A stretch of 7,970 bases of DNA, taken from the NCBI GenBank assembly GCA_023412845.1, contig JAEZRH010000177.1, forward strand, positions 1-7,970, given 5' to 3'. Positions 1 to 5,310 of the stretch are shown here, piece by piece. A model generated the notes under the pieces. The model saw only the letters and a list, made by a program, of their open reading frames with translations. It was not told where the DNA came from and did no database searches. The stretch comes from Bacillota bacterium. GTDB taxonomy: Bacteria > Bacillota > Clostridia > Oscillospirales > Acutalibacteraceae. The translations under genes and the position numbers were made by a program. Each line of letters opens with the position of its first letter. The stretch's first letter is position 1.

Positions 1-878
1 TGCTGCATGGAGCGGAATCCTTCGCCGGAGATTTCCCCGGCGTCGCCCACTATGATAAACGCCCGCGGGTCAATGGCATGCACAATATCCTTTACCTGCG
101 CGACCTCGTATCTGCGCACGGCGCTGAGGATCACTTCGCTCGGCCTGCCGCTGTAGGCGCCGCGTCCGTCCAGCAGGGTAACGCCGCGGTCGACGCTGCC
201 GATGATCTCCTTTGCGATCTGATCGCTCTTTTCCGAGATGATCAGCAGCATCTTGCCGGTGCCGATATCCGTGCCGTAAAGAACGGTGTCTACGAGCTGG
301 GTGGACACAAAAATGGCGATAAAAGCGTAAAGGGCATCGTCGATGCTGTGGTAAACGACCGCAGAAAACGCCACGATGACAAAATCCACCGAGCGCATCA
401 GCCTGCCGATGGAAAGGAAGCGGAAATGCCTTCCCAAGAGGCGCGCAATGAGGTCGGTGCCTCCCGTCGTCGCGCCGCGCATGAAGATCAGGGAAAGGCC
501 GACGCCTTCCAGGCATCCGCCGAAGATCGCGGCCAGCATGGGGCTGCCGCTGTAAGGCCGCACCACCAGCGCAATCAGGTCGATGGCTGCGGCAAGGATA
601 ACCGTCGCGACGGCGCTTTTGATGACAAGCTTATAGCCGATTTCAAGGAAAGCAAAGAAAAAAATCGGCACGTTGAACAGCAGGGTAAGAACACCGATCG
701 GCCAGCCGGTCAGATAGTTGACCACCGTGCTGATGCCGGAGACGCCGCCGGGGGCTATATGGTTCGGCGCCGTAAACATCCGGATGGATATCGCCATCAG
801 CACACTTCCCACTGTACAGAAAGCAAAATCCTTCAGAAGCTCAATATGCCGGCGCTCCGGCGTTCCGTCCAGAGACAT
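1..878 (-). CDS. YitT family membrane protein with C-terminal DUF2179 domain (3' end cut by window)
   Basis: The reading frame opens at ATG 878 and runs off the left edge after 292 codons without a stop. Family members are usually about 280-290 residues, so only a few residues should be missing. By eye, hydrophobic segments lie near residues 14-34, 56-79, 88-107, 114-133 and 163-200. A soluble DUF2179 domain follows at about 208-290, with typical family motifs RGVTLLDGRGAYSG (231-244), AVRRYEV (253-259) and IDPRAFIIV (269-277). The motifs GGVSGIS (44-50) and TTGGTD (137-142) are also characteristic of YitT proteins. The biochemical role of the family is not settled; it is an integral membrane protein with a cytosolic ligand-binding-like tail. 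The start is supported by an AGGGG Shine-Dalgarno 8 nt upstream. It lies 16 nt after the mrnC stop, so it is probably the last gene of the obg-mrnC transcript. Confidence 0.88.
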   Translation of the reverse strand, partial: MSLDGTPERRHIELLKDFAFCTVGSVLMAISIRMFTAPNHIAPGGVSGISTVVNYLTGWPIGVLTLLFNVPIFFFAFLEIGYKLVIKSAVATVILAAAIDLIALVVRPYSGSPMLAAIFGGCLEGVGLSLIFMRGATTGGTDLIARLLGRHFRFLSIGRLMRSVDFVIVAFSAVVYHSIDDALYAFIAIFVSTQLVDTVLYGTDIGTGKMLLIISEKSDQIAKEIIGSVDRGVTLLDGRGAYSGRPSEVILSAVRRYEVAQVKDIVHAIDPRAFIIVGDAGEISGEGFRSMQ

Positions 879-894
879 AAGCTTATCCCCTTTC

Positions 895-1287
895 CTATCG
901 GCCGCATGTGACGCCGAAAATTTCCTGCACGCGGTCATATCGTCCGCTCAGATACAAATAGCCGAACAGCGCTTCCAGCGCCGTGGCCAAATGATAATCT
1001 TCCTGTTTCGCGTTTTTGGGGATATGTCCGGGATGTGCGTTTTTACCTCTTCGGAAAATCTCCGCTTCCTCTTCGGTAAGGATCGGAGCCAGCTTCCCGG
1101 AAGCCGATGCCTGCGCCTGACAGCATACCTGGGAAACAGAAAGCCTGTGGAGCTCCGAAGACGGGCGGCTGCCCATACAGGCGAGCCGTTCGCGCACAAG
1201 GAGTTCGAAGACGGCGTCGCCGACAAAGGCAAGCGTGAGAGGACTCAGCTGTTTTGGGTCGCAGCCCGCACCGAAAATCTTTTCCAA
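895..1287 (-). CDS. mrnC: Mini-ribonuclease III (23S rRNA maturation)
   Basis: A 130-residue protein, the usual length for Mini-III: an RNase III catalytic domain without the double-stranded RNA-binding domain. In Bacillus subtilis this enzyme trims 23S rRNA precursor ends in the 50S particle. Visible signatures are LAFVGDAVFELLVRERL (19-35) with the metal-binding acidic residue D24, ELHRLS (45-50), LTEEEAEIFRRGKNA (70-84), PKNA (90-93) and ATALEALFGYLYL (101-113), which holds the second conserved acidic site (E105). The start appears to be TTG at 1287-1285. No ATG occurs in frame before residue 38, and an AGGGGG Shine-Dalgarno overlapping the obg stop lies 7 nt upstream. The gene starts 11 nt after obg ends, so it is co-transcribed and possibly coupled to obg. 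A neighbouring 50S assembly GTPase fits the rRNA-processing role. Confidence 0.92.
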   Translation of the reverse strand: MEKIFGAGCDPKQLSPLTLAFVGDAVFELLVRERLACMGSRPSSELHRLSVSQVCCQAQASASGKLAPILTEEEAEIFRRGKNAHPGHIPKNAKQEDYHLATALEALFGYLYLSGRYDRVQEIFGVTCGR

Positions 1288-1298
1288 CCAACCGCCCC

Positions 1299-2570
1299 CT
1301 ATTCCACAAAATCAAATTCAAGCCCGTAAATTTCGACCGTGTCGCCCTCCTGAATCCCCGCCTGCCGCAGAGCGTCGAAAACTCCGGATCGCTCAAGAAG
1401 CTGCTGAAAATATTGGAACGAATCCGAATCCGCGAAATTCACGGAGCGCATGGTTTCCTCGATCCACGGCGCCTGCACCGAATAGACGCCGTTCCGATGC
1501 GCAATGGAGATCTCGTGCCGGTCGTTTTCCACCAGGGCCTCTTCCGGTGCCGGCTCGGCCTCAAAGCGCCGAATGGGCGGAAGTGTGGAGAGCAGCTCCG
1601 CAATCCGGTTGAGCAACGGGTCAACCTGATAGCGGATGGCCGCCATGATCGGGAAAAATTCATACCCCTGTTTCACGACGAACCGCCGGAAATCTTCGAT
1701 TTGCTCCTCGCTTGCAAGGTCGCATTTATTTCCCGCCACAAGCATGGGGCGCTCCGTCAGCTGCGCGTTGTACTTCTTCAGTTCGGAATTGATGACCTGA
1801 AAATCCTGCTTCGGGTCGCGCCCCTCGCTGCCGGAAACTTCGACGATATGCACAAGAAGGCGGCAGCGTTCCACGTGGCGGAGAAACCGGTGCCCGAGGC
1901 CCGTCCCTTCGCTGGCCCCCTCGATCAGCCCGGGGATGTCCGCTATGACAAAAGAGCGGTCGGCGCCCAGCCTTACAACGCCGAGAACGGGCGACAGCGT
2001 TGTGAACGGGTAATCGGCCACCTGCGGCTTTGCCTCGCTGACGACGGAAATCAGCGTCGATTTGCCGACGTTCGGGTAGCCGACCAGGGCAACGTCGGCA
2101 AGCAGTTTGAGCTCCATCATGAGTTCCATGCTCTCCCCCGCCGCGCCCGGCTTCGCAAAACGCGGGGTCTGGCGCACCGCTGTGGCGAAATGGGAATTTC
2201 CCCACCCGCCGCGGCCGCCTTTGGCTATGACCTGCGGCGCGTCGGCGGAGAGGTCCGCCACAATACGCCCCGTGTCGGCATCCTTCAGCAGGGTGCCGCG
2301 CGGTACGCGGATCACGAGGTCGACACCTTTGCGGCCGTTGCAGCGTTTCCCCCGTCCCGATTCGCCGTTTTCGGCGGAATACTTCCGTTTATAGCGGAAA
2401 TCGGAAAGGGTCGAGAGATTGTCGTCGACCTGAAAAACGATATCGCCGCCGCGACCTCCGTCGCCGCCGTCCGGGCCGCCGGAGGCGACATATTTCTCAC
2501 GGTGGAACGCGACCGCCCCGTCTCCTCCGTTTCCCGCGCTGACCTTAATTTTGGCGCTGTCTATGAACAT
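1299..2570 (-). CDS. obg: GTPase ObgE/CgtA, 50S ribosome assembly
   Basis: An essential P-loop GTPase that binds the 50S subunit late in assembly and links it to growth and stringent response. From the chosen ATG (423 residues) the order is: glycine-rich Obg fold at about 1-156 (MFIDSAKIKV start, repeated GGxGG motifs), G domain at about 157-330, and C-terminal OCT domain at about 340-423 ending in DTVEIYGLEFDFVE. The G domain shows G1 GYPNVGKST (164-172), the switch I region YPFTT (187-191), G3 DIPG (211-214) and G4 NKCD (281-284). The G5 region, normally SAAT-like, reads MAAI, which is unusual. An upstream in-frame ATG at 2582 would add MIGT, but it directly abuts the Shine-Dalgarno; the 2570 start matches the conserved Obg N-terminus. 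The gene lies downstream of a strong terminator after rpmA and directly upstream of mrnC. Confidence 0.97.
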   Translation of the reverse strand: MFIDSAKIKVSAGNGGDGAVAFHREKYVASGGPDGGDGGRGGDIVFQVDDNLSTLSDFRYKRKYSAENGESGRGKRCNGRKGVDLVIRVPRGTLLKDADTGRIVADLSADAPQVIAKGGRGGWGNSHFATAVRQTPRFAKPGAAGESMELMMELKLLADVALVGYPNVGKSTLISVVSEAKPQVADYPFTTLSPVLGVVRLGADRSFVIADIPGLIEGASEGTGLGHRFLRHVERCRLLVHIVEVSGSEGRDPKQDFQVINSELKKYNAQLTERPMLVAGNKCDLASEEQIEDFRRFVVKQGYEFFPIMAAIRYQVDPLLNRIAELLSTLPPIRRFEAEPAPEEALVENDRHEISIAHRNGVYSVQAPWIEETMRSVNFADSDSFQYFQQLLERSGVFDALRQAGIQEGDTVEIYGLEFDFVE

Positions 2571-2582
2571 GGTGCCGATCAT

Positions 2583-2589
2583 CCTCCCC
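2583..2589 (-). promoter_or_regulatory. Ribosome binding site deciding the obg start
   Basis: On the minus strand GGGGAGG immediately precedes ATG 2582, leaving no spacer for that codon, and lies 12 nt before ATG 2570. A zero spacer makes 2582 unlikely. The 12-nt spacer is slightly long but usable, and only the 2570 start gives the conserved MFIDSAKI beginning of Obg. No other Shine-Dalgarno is visible. Confidence 0.6.
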
Positions 2590-2623
2590 GATCATTCATT
2601 CCCTATTCTGCGCGCAAAGTACG

Positions 2624-2654
2624 AAAAAAATCCCGGGCGAAAACACCCGGGATT
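2624..2654 (-). terminator. Intrinsic terminator between rpmA and obg
   Basis: Read on the minus strand, ATCCCGGG (2653-2646) pairs perfectly with CCCGGGAT (2637-2630) around an 8-nt loop. The stem is followed by a run of seven T (2630-2624, the first shared with the stem). It sits 29 nt after the rpmA stop and 54 nt before the obg ATG, so it should end the rplU-prp-rpmA transcript. Expression of obg then depends on readthrough or a promoter in the short gap; I see no convincing -35/-10 pair there. Confidence 0.9.
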
Positions 2655-2682
2655 GCCTTCTCAGATTCTCCGGTAGGAACCG

Positions 2683-2967
2683 TTACTGCTCTACCTGATA
2701 GACGCTGACCTTTTTGCGGTCGCGGCCCAGATGCTCGAACTTCACTTTGCCGTCAACCAGGGCGAACAGGGAATCGTCGGAGCCGATGCCGACGTTTTCA
2801 CCGGGATGAATGTGCGTTCCGCGCTGCTTGACAAGTATGTTGCCGGCAAGCACGAACTGGCCGTCGGCACGCTTCACGCCGAGGCGCTTGGACTCGGAAT
2901 CGCGTCCGTTCTTGGTGGAGCCCATTCCTTTTTTATGAGCAAACAGCTGAATGTTTATCTTCAACAT
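2683..2967 (-). CDS. rpmA: 50S ribosomal protein bL27 with Prp-cleavable N-terminal extension
   Basis: A 94-residue L27, located near the peptidyl-transferase centre of the 50S subunit. The core motifs KKGMGSTKNGRDSESKRLG (12-30), ADGQFV (35-40), GNILVKQRGTHIHPGENVG (43-61) and DSLFALVDGKV (65-75) are canonical. The first nine residues, MLKINIQLF, form the Firmicutes-type extension. By analogy with Staphylococcus aureus (LQFF before the cut, then AxKKG), cleavage is expected after F9, leaving mature AHKKG. The gene starts 3 nt after the prp stop. Its Shine-Dalgarno GGAGGTG (2980-2974) lies in the prp 3' end with a 6-nt spacer, implying coupled translation. A strong intrinsic terminator follows. 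Confidence 0.98.
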   Translation of the reverse strand: MLKINIQLFAHKKGMGSTKNGRDSESKRLGVKRADGQFVLAGNILVKQRGTHIHPGENVGIGSDDSLFALVDGKVKFEHLGRDRKKVSVYQVEQ

Positions 2968-2970
2968 TGT

Positions 2971-3288
2971 TTACACCTCCGTGTCTGTTATTTCAATATT
3001 CTGGGGATACTGTTCCTGCAAGCCTTCCATGTGGAGCCGGAACCCCTTGAGGATCGCGCCGGCAACAGGATCTGCGGGAGAAAACAGTTTGAGAAACATC
3101 ATGCCGTCTTTCGCAGTAACATCCGCGGCGCTGCCCGCAACATCCGTGATGGTGTTGGCCGTAAGGTATGCCGCGGAAGAAACCGCAGCACATACGATGT
3201 CGGTTCCGGCAGAGGAAAAGCCGGAATGCCCTTTCAGGCGGAAACCGACCGGCCGACCGGCCTGCGAAAAAAATTCTGCCTGAATCAT
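2971..3288 (-). CDS. prp: Ribosomal-processing cysteine protease Prp (YsxB family)
   Basis: A 105-residue protein encoded between L21 and L27, the standard location of Prp in Firmicutes. Prp removes the N-terminal extension of L27 so that ribosomes can mature. The sequence shows GHSGFSSAGTDIVCAAVS (20-37), holding the catalytic dyad as H21 and C33. Their 12-residue spacing is the same as His22/Cys34 described in S. aureus. The rest (SSAAYLTANTI around 37-47 and the glycine/acidic C-terminal half) fits the DUF464/YsxB fold. The substrate motif is present in the adjacent rpmA. The ATG at 3288 lies 3 nt after the rplU stop, and no clear Shine-Dalgarno precedes it, so translation is probably coupled to rplU. 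Confidence 0.96.
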   Translation of the reverse strand: MIQAEFFSQAGRPVGFRLKGHSGFSSAGTDIVCAAVSSAAYLTANTITDVAGSAADVTAKDGMMFLKLFSPADPVAGAILKGFRLHMEGLQEQYPQNIEITDTEV

Positions 3289-3291
3289 GAC

Positions 3292-3600
3292 TCAGGCGTT
3301 GATGGCTTCAATCTGGACTTTCGTATAGGGCTGCCTGTGGCCCATCTTACGCTTCTCGTTTTTCTTCGACTTGTAGGTAAAGACCATAATTTTGGGGGAT
3401 TTGCCATTTTTCAGGACTTTGCCCATCACCGTGGCGCCCTCGACATAAGGCGTGCCGACTTTCAGCCCGTCGTCGCCGTTCAGGGTCAGCACCTTGAACT
3501 CGACCGTGGTGTCTTTTTCGGATGCGAGCTTTTCGACAAAGATGACATCGTCTTTTGCCACCTTGTACTGCTTGCCCCCGGATTCAATTACTGCAAACAT
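3292..3600 (-). CDS. rplU: 50S ribosomal protein bL21
   Basis: A 102-residue L21 starting MFAVIESGGKQYKV, the conserved N-terminus, and ending YTKVQIEAINA. Also visible are GTPYVEGATVMGKVL (59-73) and a KSKKNEKRKMGHRQPYT basic tail (80-96), which binds 23S rRNA. The frame stays open upstream to an ATG at 3693, giving 133 residues. That start is rejected because it lies upstream of the -10 box and the predicted transcription start, and the extra residues match no L21. AGGA (3613-3610) lies 9 nt before ATG 3600. It is the first gene of the rplU-prp-rpmA operon, behind a structured leader. Confidence 0.98.
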   Translation of the reverse strand: MFAVIESGGKQYKVAKDDVIFVEKLASEKDTTVEFKVLTLNGDDGLKVGTPYVEGATVMGKVLKNGKSPKIMVFTYKSKKNEKRKMGHRQPYTKVQIEAINA

Positions 3601-3678
3601 GAATAAAGGTCCTGCCTTTTCCATTAATCTCGCTACTGCTGGGTGGGTTTCCCTCTTCAATACCCGTAGTAAGCGGCT
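3601..3678 (-). ncRNA. L21-type ribosomal protein leader RNA upstream of rplU
   Basis: The leader runs from the predicted transcription start (about 3678) to the rplU ATG and folds into nested pairings visible by eye. CGCT (3675-3672) pairs with AGCG (3634-3631). ACT (3670-3668) pairs with AGT (3637-3635) after a one-base bulge. GGGT (3665-3662) pairs with ACCC (3644-3641). GGG (3653-3651) pairs with CCC (3647-3645) around an AAA loop. A structured leader before rplU-prp-rpmA is known in Firmicutes (the Rfam L21 leader family) and is thought to mediate autoregulation by a ribosomal protein. Membership is inferred from position and fold; a covariance-model search would decide it. Confidence 0.75.
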
Positions 3679-3683
3679 TAAAA

Positions 3684-3712
3684 AGGATACCATATTCCGT
3701 CAATTTTGTCAA
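3684..3712 (-). promoter_or_regulatory. Sigma-A-type promoter of rplU-prp-rpmA
   Basis: On the minus strand a perfect -35 TTGACA (3712-3707) is followed by exactly 17 nt and -10 TATCCT (3689-3684), which carries an upstream TG extension (TGG just before the -10). Transcription would begin near 3678-3677, exactly where the structured leader starts. Confidence 0.85.
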
Positions 3713-3757
3713 GACGGGCTTTCCCCGGCTCGGCAATCCTTTTTCCCGCCGGCAGGA

Positions 3758-5053
3758 TTATTCTGCAAACTGGTTCTGATATTTCTTCGGGATATTCTGG
3801 TCGATGATGTTCTGAATGAACGAACGGCTGAAATTCGGGGTAAAGGCCCTTACGCCGTGCTGCGCCGCCATCGCGTCGGTATACCCGCTGAACGGGTAAA
3901 CGGTGATATTGGAGTATTTGCTCCCGTAATGCGTCACGATCGGGGTGAATTTCATGGAGGTGTAAGACGTTCTGCCCGTTTCGCCGCTTTTGGTCATCGT
4001 AACGGTGAGAAGCCCGCTGACCATGTTTTTACCTGACTGCTGCGCGGACACAAAATTTCCCAGCGCAAAAATGACGGGGCACTTCGCGCCGTCGGAAGAT
4101 CGTGACAGCACCGTCAGCTGCTGAACGACATGCGGATGGTTGCCGAAAATGATGTCCGCGCCCCAGTCGACCATCTGCTGCGCCAGCGTTTTCTGCTTAT
4201 CCGTCAGCGTATACGTGTTCTCGGTGCCCCAGTGGACGGAAACCACGACCACATCCGCCATGCCTTTCGCTTTCTGGATCAGGTGCTGGATCGTCGCGGT
4301 GTCGCTTGTATAAACGATGCGATACGGTGATTCCTTCGGAAGATACAGGCCGTTCGTCATCTCCGTGAAGCCGAGATACGCCGTCCTGATTCCTTTTTTC
4401 TCGACAATGCGGATATTTTCAAGGTCTTCGTCGTCCCGGTATGCACCCGTCACCTTGACGGGCTTGGTATCCCAGTAATCCAGAGTCGCCTTGATCCCCT
4501 TCTCCCCTTTGTCGAGGATATGATTGTTCGCGTGGTTGATCACGTCGAAGCCGATATTGACCAGCGCGTCGCCTACTTCCGTGGGCGAATTGAAAAGCGG
4601 GTAATCGGACACCGGCAACGCCTTTCCGGCAAGGACCGTCTCTTGATTGATCACGGCGATGTCGGCGCTTTTGATCTCCTCCGCCACATGCGCATAAACG
4701 GGTGCGAAATCGTATCCCGCTCCCCCCGCGCGCTGCTTTGCCTGCTTATAAATGGAACCGTGGATCAGGTCGTCGCCCGCGCCCAGGATGGTGATGGAAA
4801 CGTCTTTCCCAGCAGCCGGGCTTGGCGAAGAAGTAGCTGAGCCGGAGCTGCTTTGACCGGATGGCTGCAGCGCGGACGATGCCGGCTGCGAGGCGCCCCC
4901 CGGCAGTCTTCCCGGCAAACCGCCGATCCCAAAGCTGCGTAACGCAGCCCAGGCAAGGCAGACCGCGGCAGCGGCGAGAAAAAGCGCGGGCCAGGGGAAT
5001 TTTTTCCGCCCTGTTCTGCCGTTCGTTTTGATGACCCGTTCGTAGCGTTTCAT
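3758..5053 (-). CDS. CapA-family protein, membrane-anchored metallophosphatase-like
   Basis: A 431-residue protein. A basic N-terminus precedes one hydrophobic segment (about 21-38) that looks like a signal anchor; no lipobox is evident. A low-complexity Pro/Ser/Gly/Ala linker spans about 44-82. The CapA (PGA_cap) domain then covers about 85-390 and is predicted to lie outside the cell. Motifs in order: SITILGAGDDLIHG (86-99), NQE (136-138), NHANNHILDKG (173-183), HWGTE (274-278), GNHPHVVQ (304-311) and ALGNF (330-334). These His/Asn/Asp clusters form the metal site of the calcineurin-like fold. CapA is needed for poly-gamma-glutamate capsule in Bacillus, but no capB or capC lies nearby, so the substrate is unknown. 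The start at 5053 has AAAGGA 9 nt upstream; a longer in-frame start at 5170 would begin in the -35 box and is rejected. Confidence 0.9.
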   Translation of the reverse strand: MKRYERVIKTNGRTGRKKFPWPALFLAAAAVCLAWAALRSFGIGGLPGRLPGGASQPASSALQPSGQSSSGSATSSPSPAAGKDVSITILGAGDDLIHGSIYKQAKQRAGGAGYDFAPVYAHVAEEIKSADIAVINQETVLAGKALPVSDYPLFNSPTEVGDALVNIGFDVINHANNHILDKGEKGIKATLDYWDTKPVKVTGAYRDDEDLENIRIVEKKGIRTAYLGFTEMTNGLYLPKESPYRIVYTSDTATIQHLIQKAKGMADVVVVSVHWGTENTYTLTDKQKTLAQQMVDWGADIIFGNHPHVVQQLTVLSRSSDGAKCPVIFALGNFVSAQQSGKNMVSGLLTVTMTKSGETGRTSYTSMKFTPIVTHYGSKYSNITVYPFSGYTDAMAAQHGVRAFTPNFSRSFIQNIIDQNIPKKYQNQFAE

Positions 5054-5091
5054 TCGCAACCGTCCTTTGCTTTTTCGTTTGATTAAGAACA

Positions 5092-5116
5092 GCACCCCCG
5101 AAAACCGGTCGGGTGC
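5092..5116 (-). promoter_or_regulatory. Leader hairpin between the capA promoter and capA
   Basis: On the minus strand GCACCC (5116-5111) pairs with GGGTGC (5097-5092). An inner CCG/CGG pairing around GTTTT extends it to a long GC-rich stem-loop. It lies in the predicted capA 5' untranslated region, about 20 nt after the presumed start of transcription and 38 nt before the ATG. The bases after it (TGTTCTT) are only moderately T-rich, so it may be an attenuator, an mRNA-stabilising hairpin, or nothing regulatory. Confidence 0.45.
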
Positions 5117-5141
5117 GTTTTCTCGACAGCCTGATAAAGGT

Positions 5142-5170
5142 AGTATACCATAGAACATCCCGATTACCAA
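5142..5170 (-). promoter_or_regulatory. Predicted capA promoter
   Basis: On the minus strand -35 TTGGTA (5170-5165), 17 nt, then -10 TATACT (5147-5142) with a TG extension (TGG immediately before). Transcription would start near 5135, giving an untranslated leader of about 80 nt. The match to the consensus is four of six at -35 and five of six at -10. Confidence 0.7.
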
Positions 5171-5199
5171 ATATTTTCCAGAAAATGAGAATGTAAGAG

Positions 5200-5290
5200 C
5201 GGATCAGGCAGGGGATTTTACTTACTGTCATCCTCTATTTATGAATTGCCAATAACTGCGTTTTTTGCTATAATCAGAAACGGATCAGGC
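5200..5290. repeat. 10-bp direct repeat CGGATCAGGC flanking the ppx promoter
   Basis: CGGATCAGGC occurs at 5200-5209 and again at 5281-5290, the same orientation, 81 bp apart. The first copy lies between the capA and ppx -35 boxes. The second begins just after the ppx -10 box, about at the predicted transcription start. The placement would suit a regulator-binding pair, but two copies of a 10-mer may also be chance. Confidence 0.4.
5246..5274 (+). promoter_or_regulatory. Promoter of the ppx-ppk1 operon
   Basis: -35 TTGCCA (5246-5251), exactly 17 nt, and a perfect -10 TATAAT (5269-5274) with a TG extension (TGC before the box). Transcription should start near 5281, about 30 nt before the ppx ATG. 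Confidence 0.85.
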
Positions 5291-5310
5291 CGCTGAAAGG
5301 GAGTTATCTT

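Noticed and set aside
78..1329. Two overlapping plus-strand open frames (78-911 and 718-1329)
   Set aside because: They lie opposite yitT and mrnC; the translations are low-complexity and rich in Arg/His/Ala with no domain.
1254..2708. A 484-codon open frame on the plus strand opposite obg
   Set aside because: It is antisense to a fully conserved Obg, has no recognisable domain, and starts inside mrnC; long antisense frames are expected in GC-rich coding DNA.
2731..3606. A 291-codon open frame on the plus strand
   Set aside because: It spans rpmA, prp and rplU in antisense, and all three are unmistakable minus-strand genes.
3601..3693. An upstream ATG extending L21 to 133 residues
   Set aside because: The extension overlaps the -10 box and the structured leader and does not resemble L21; the conserved MFAVIESGGKQYKV begins at 3600.
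3758..5053. A poly-gamma-glutamate capsule operon
   Set aside because: Only the CapA-like gene is present; no capB- or capC-like gene is adjacent, so capsule synthesis cannot be claimed.
5054..5231. Longer capA start (5170) and an overlapping minus-strand frame starting at 5231
   Set aside because: Both begin at or upstream of the predicted capA promoter; the 5053 start has a good Shine-Dalgarno and a normal signal-anchor N-terminus.
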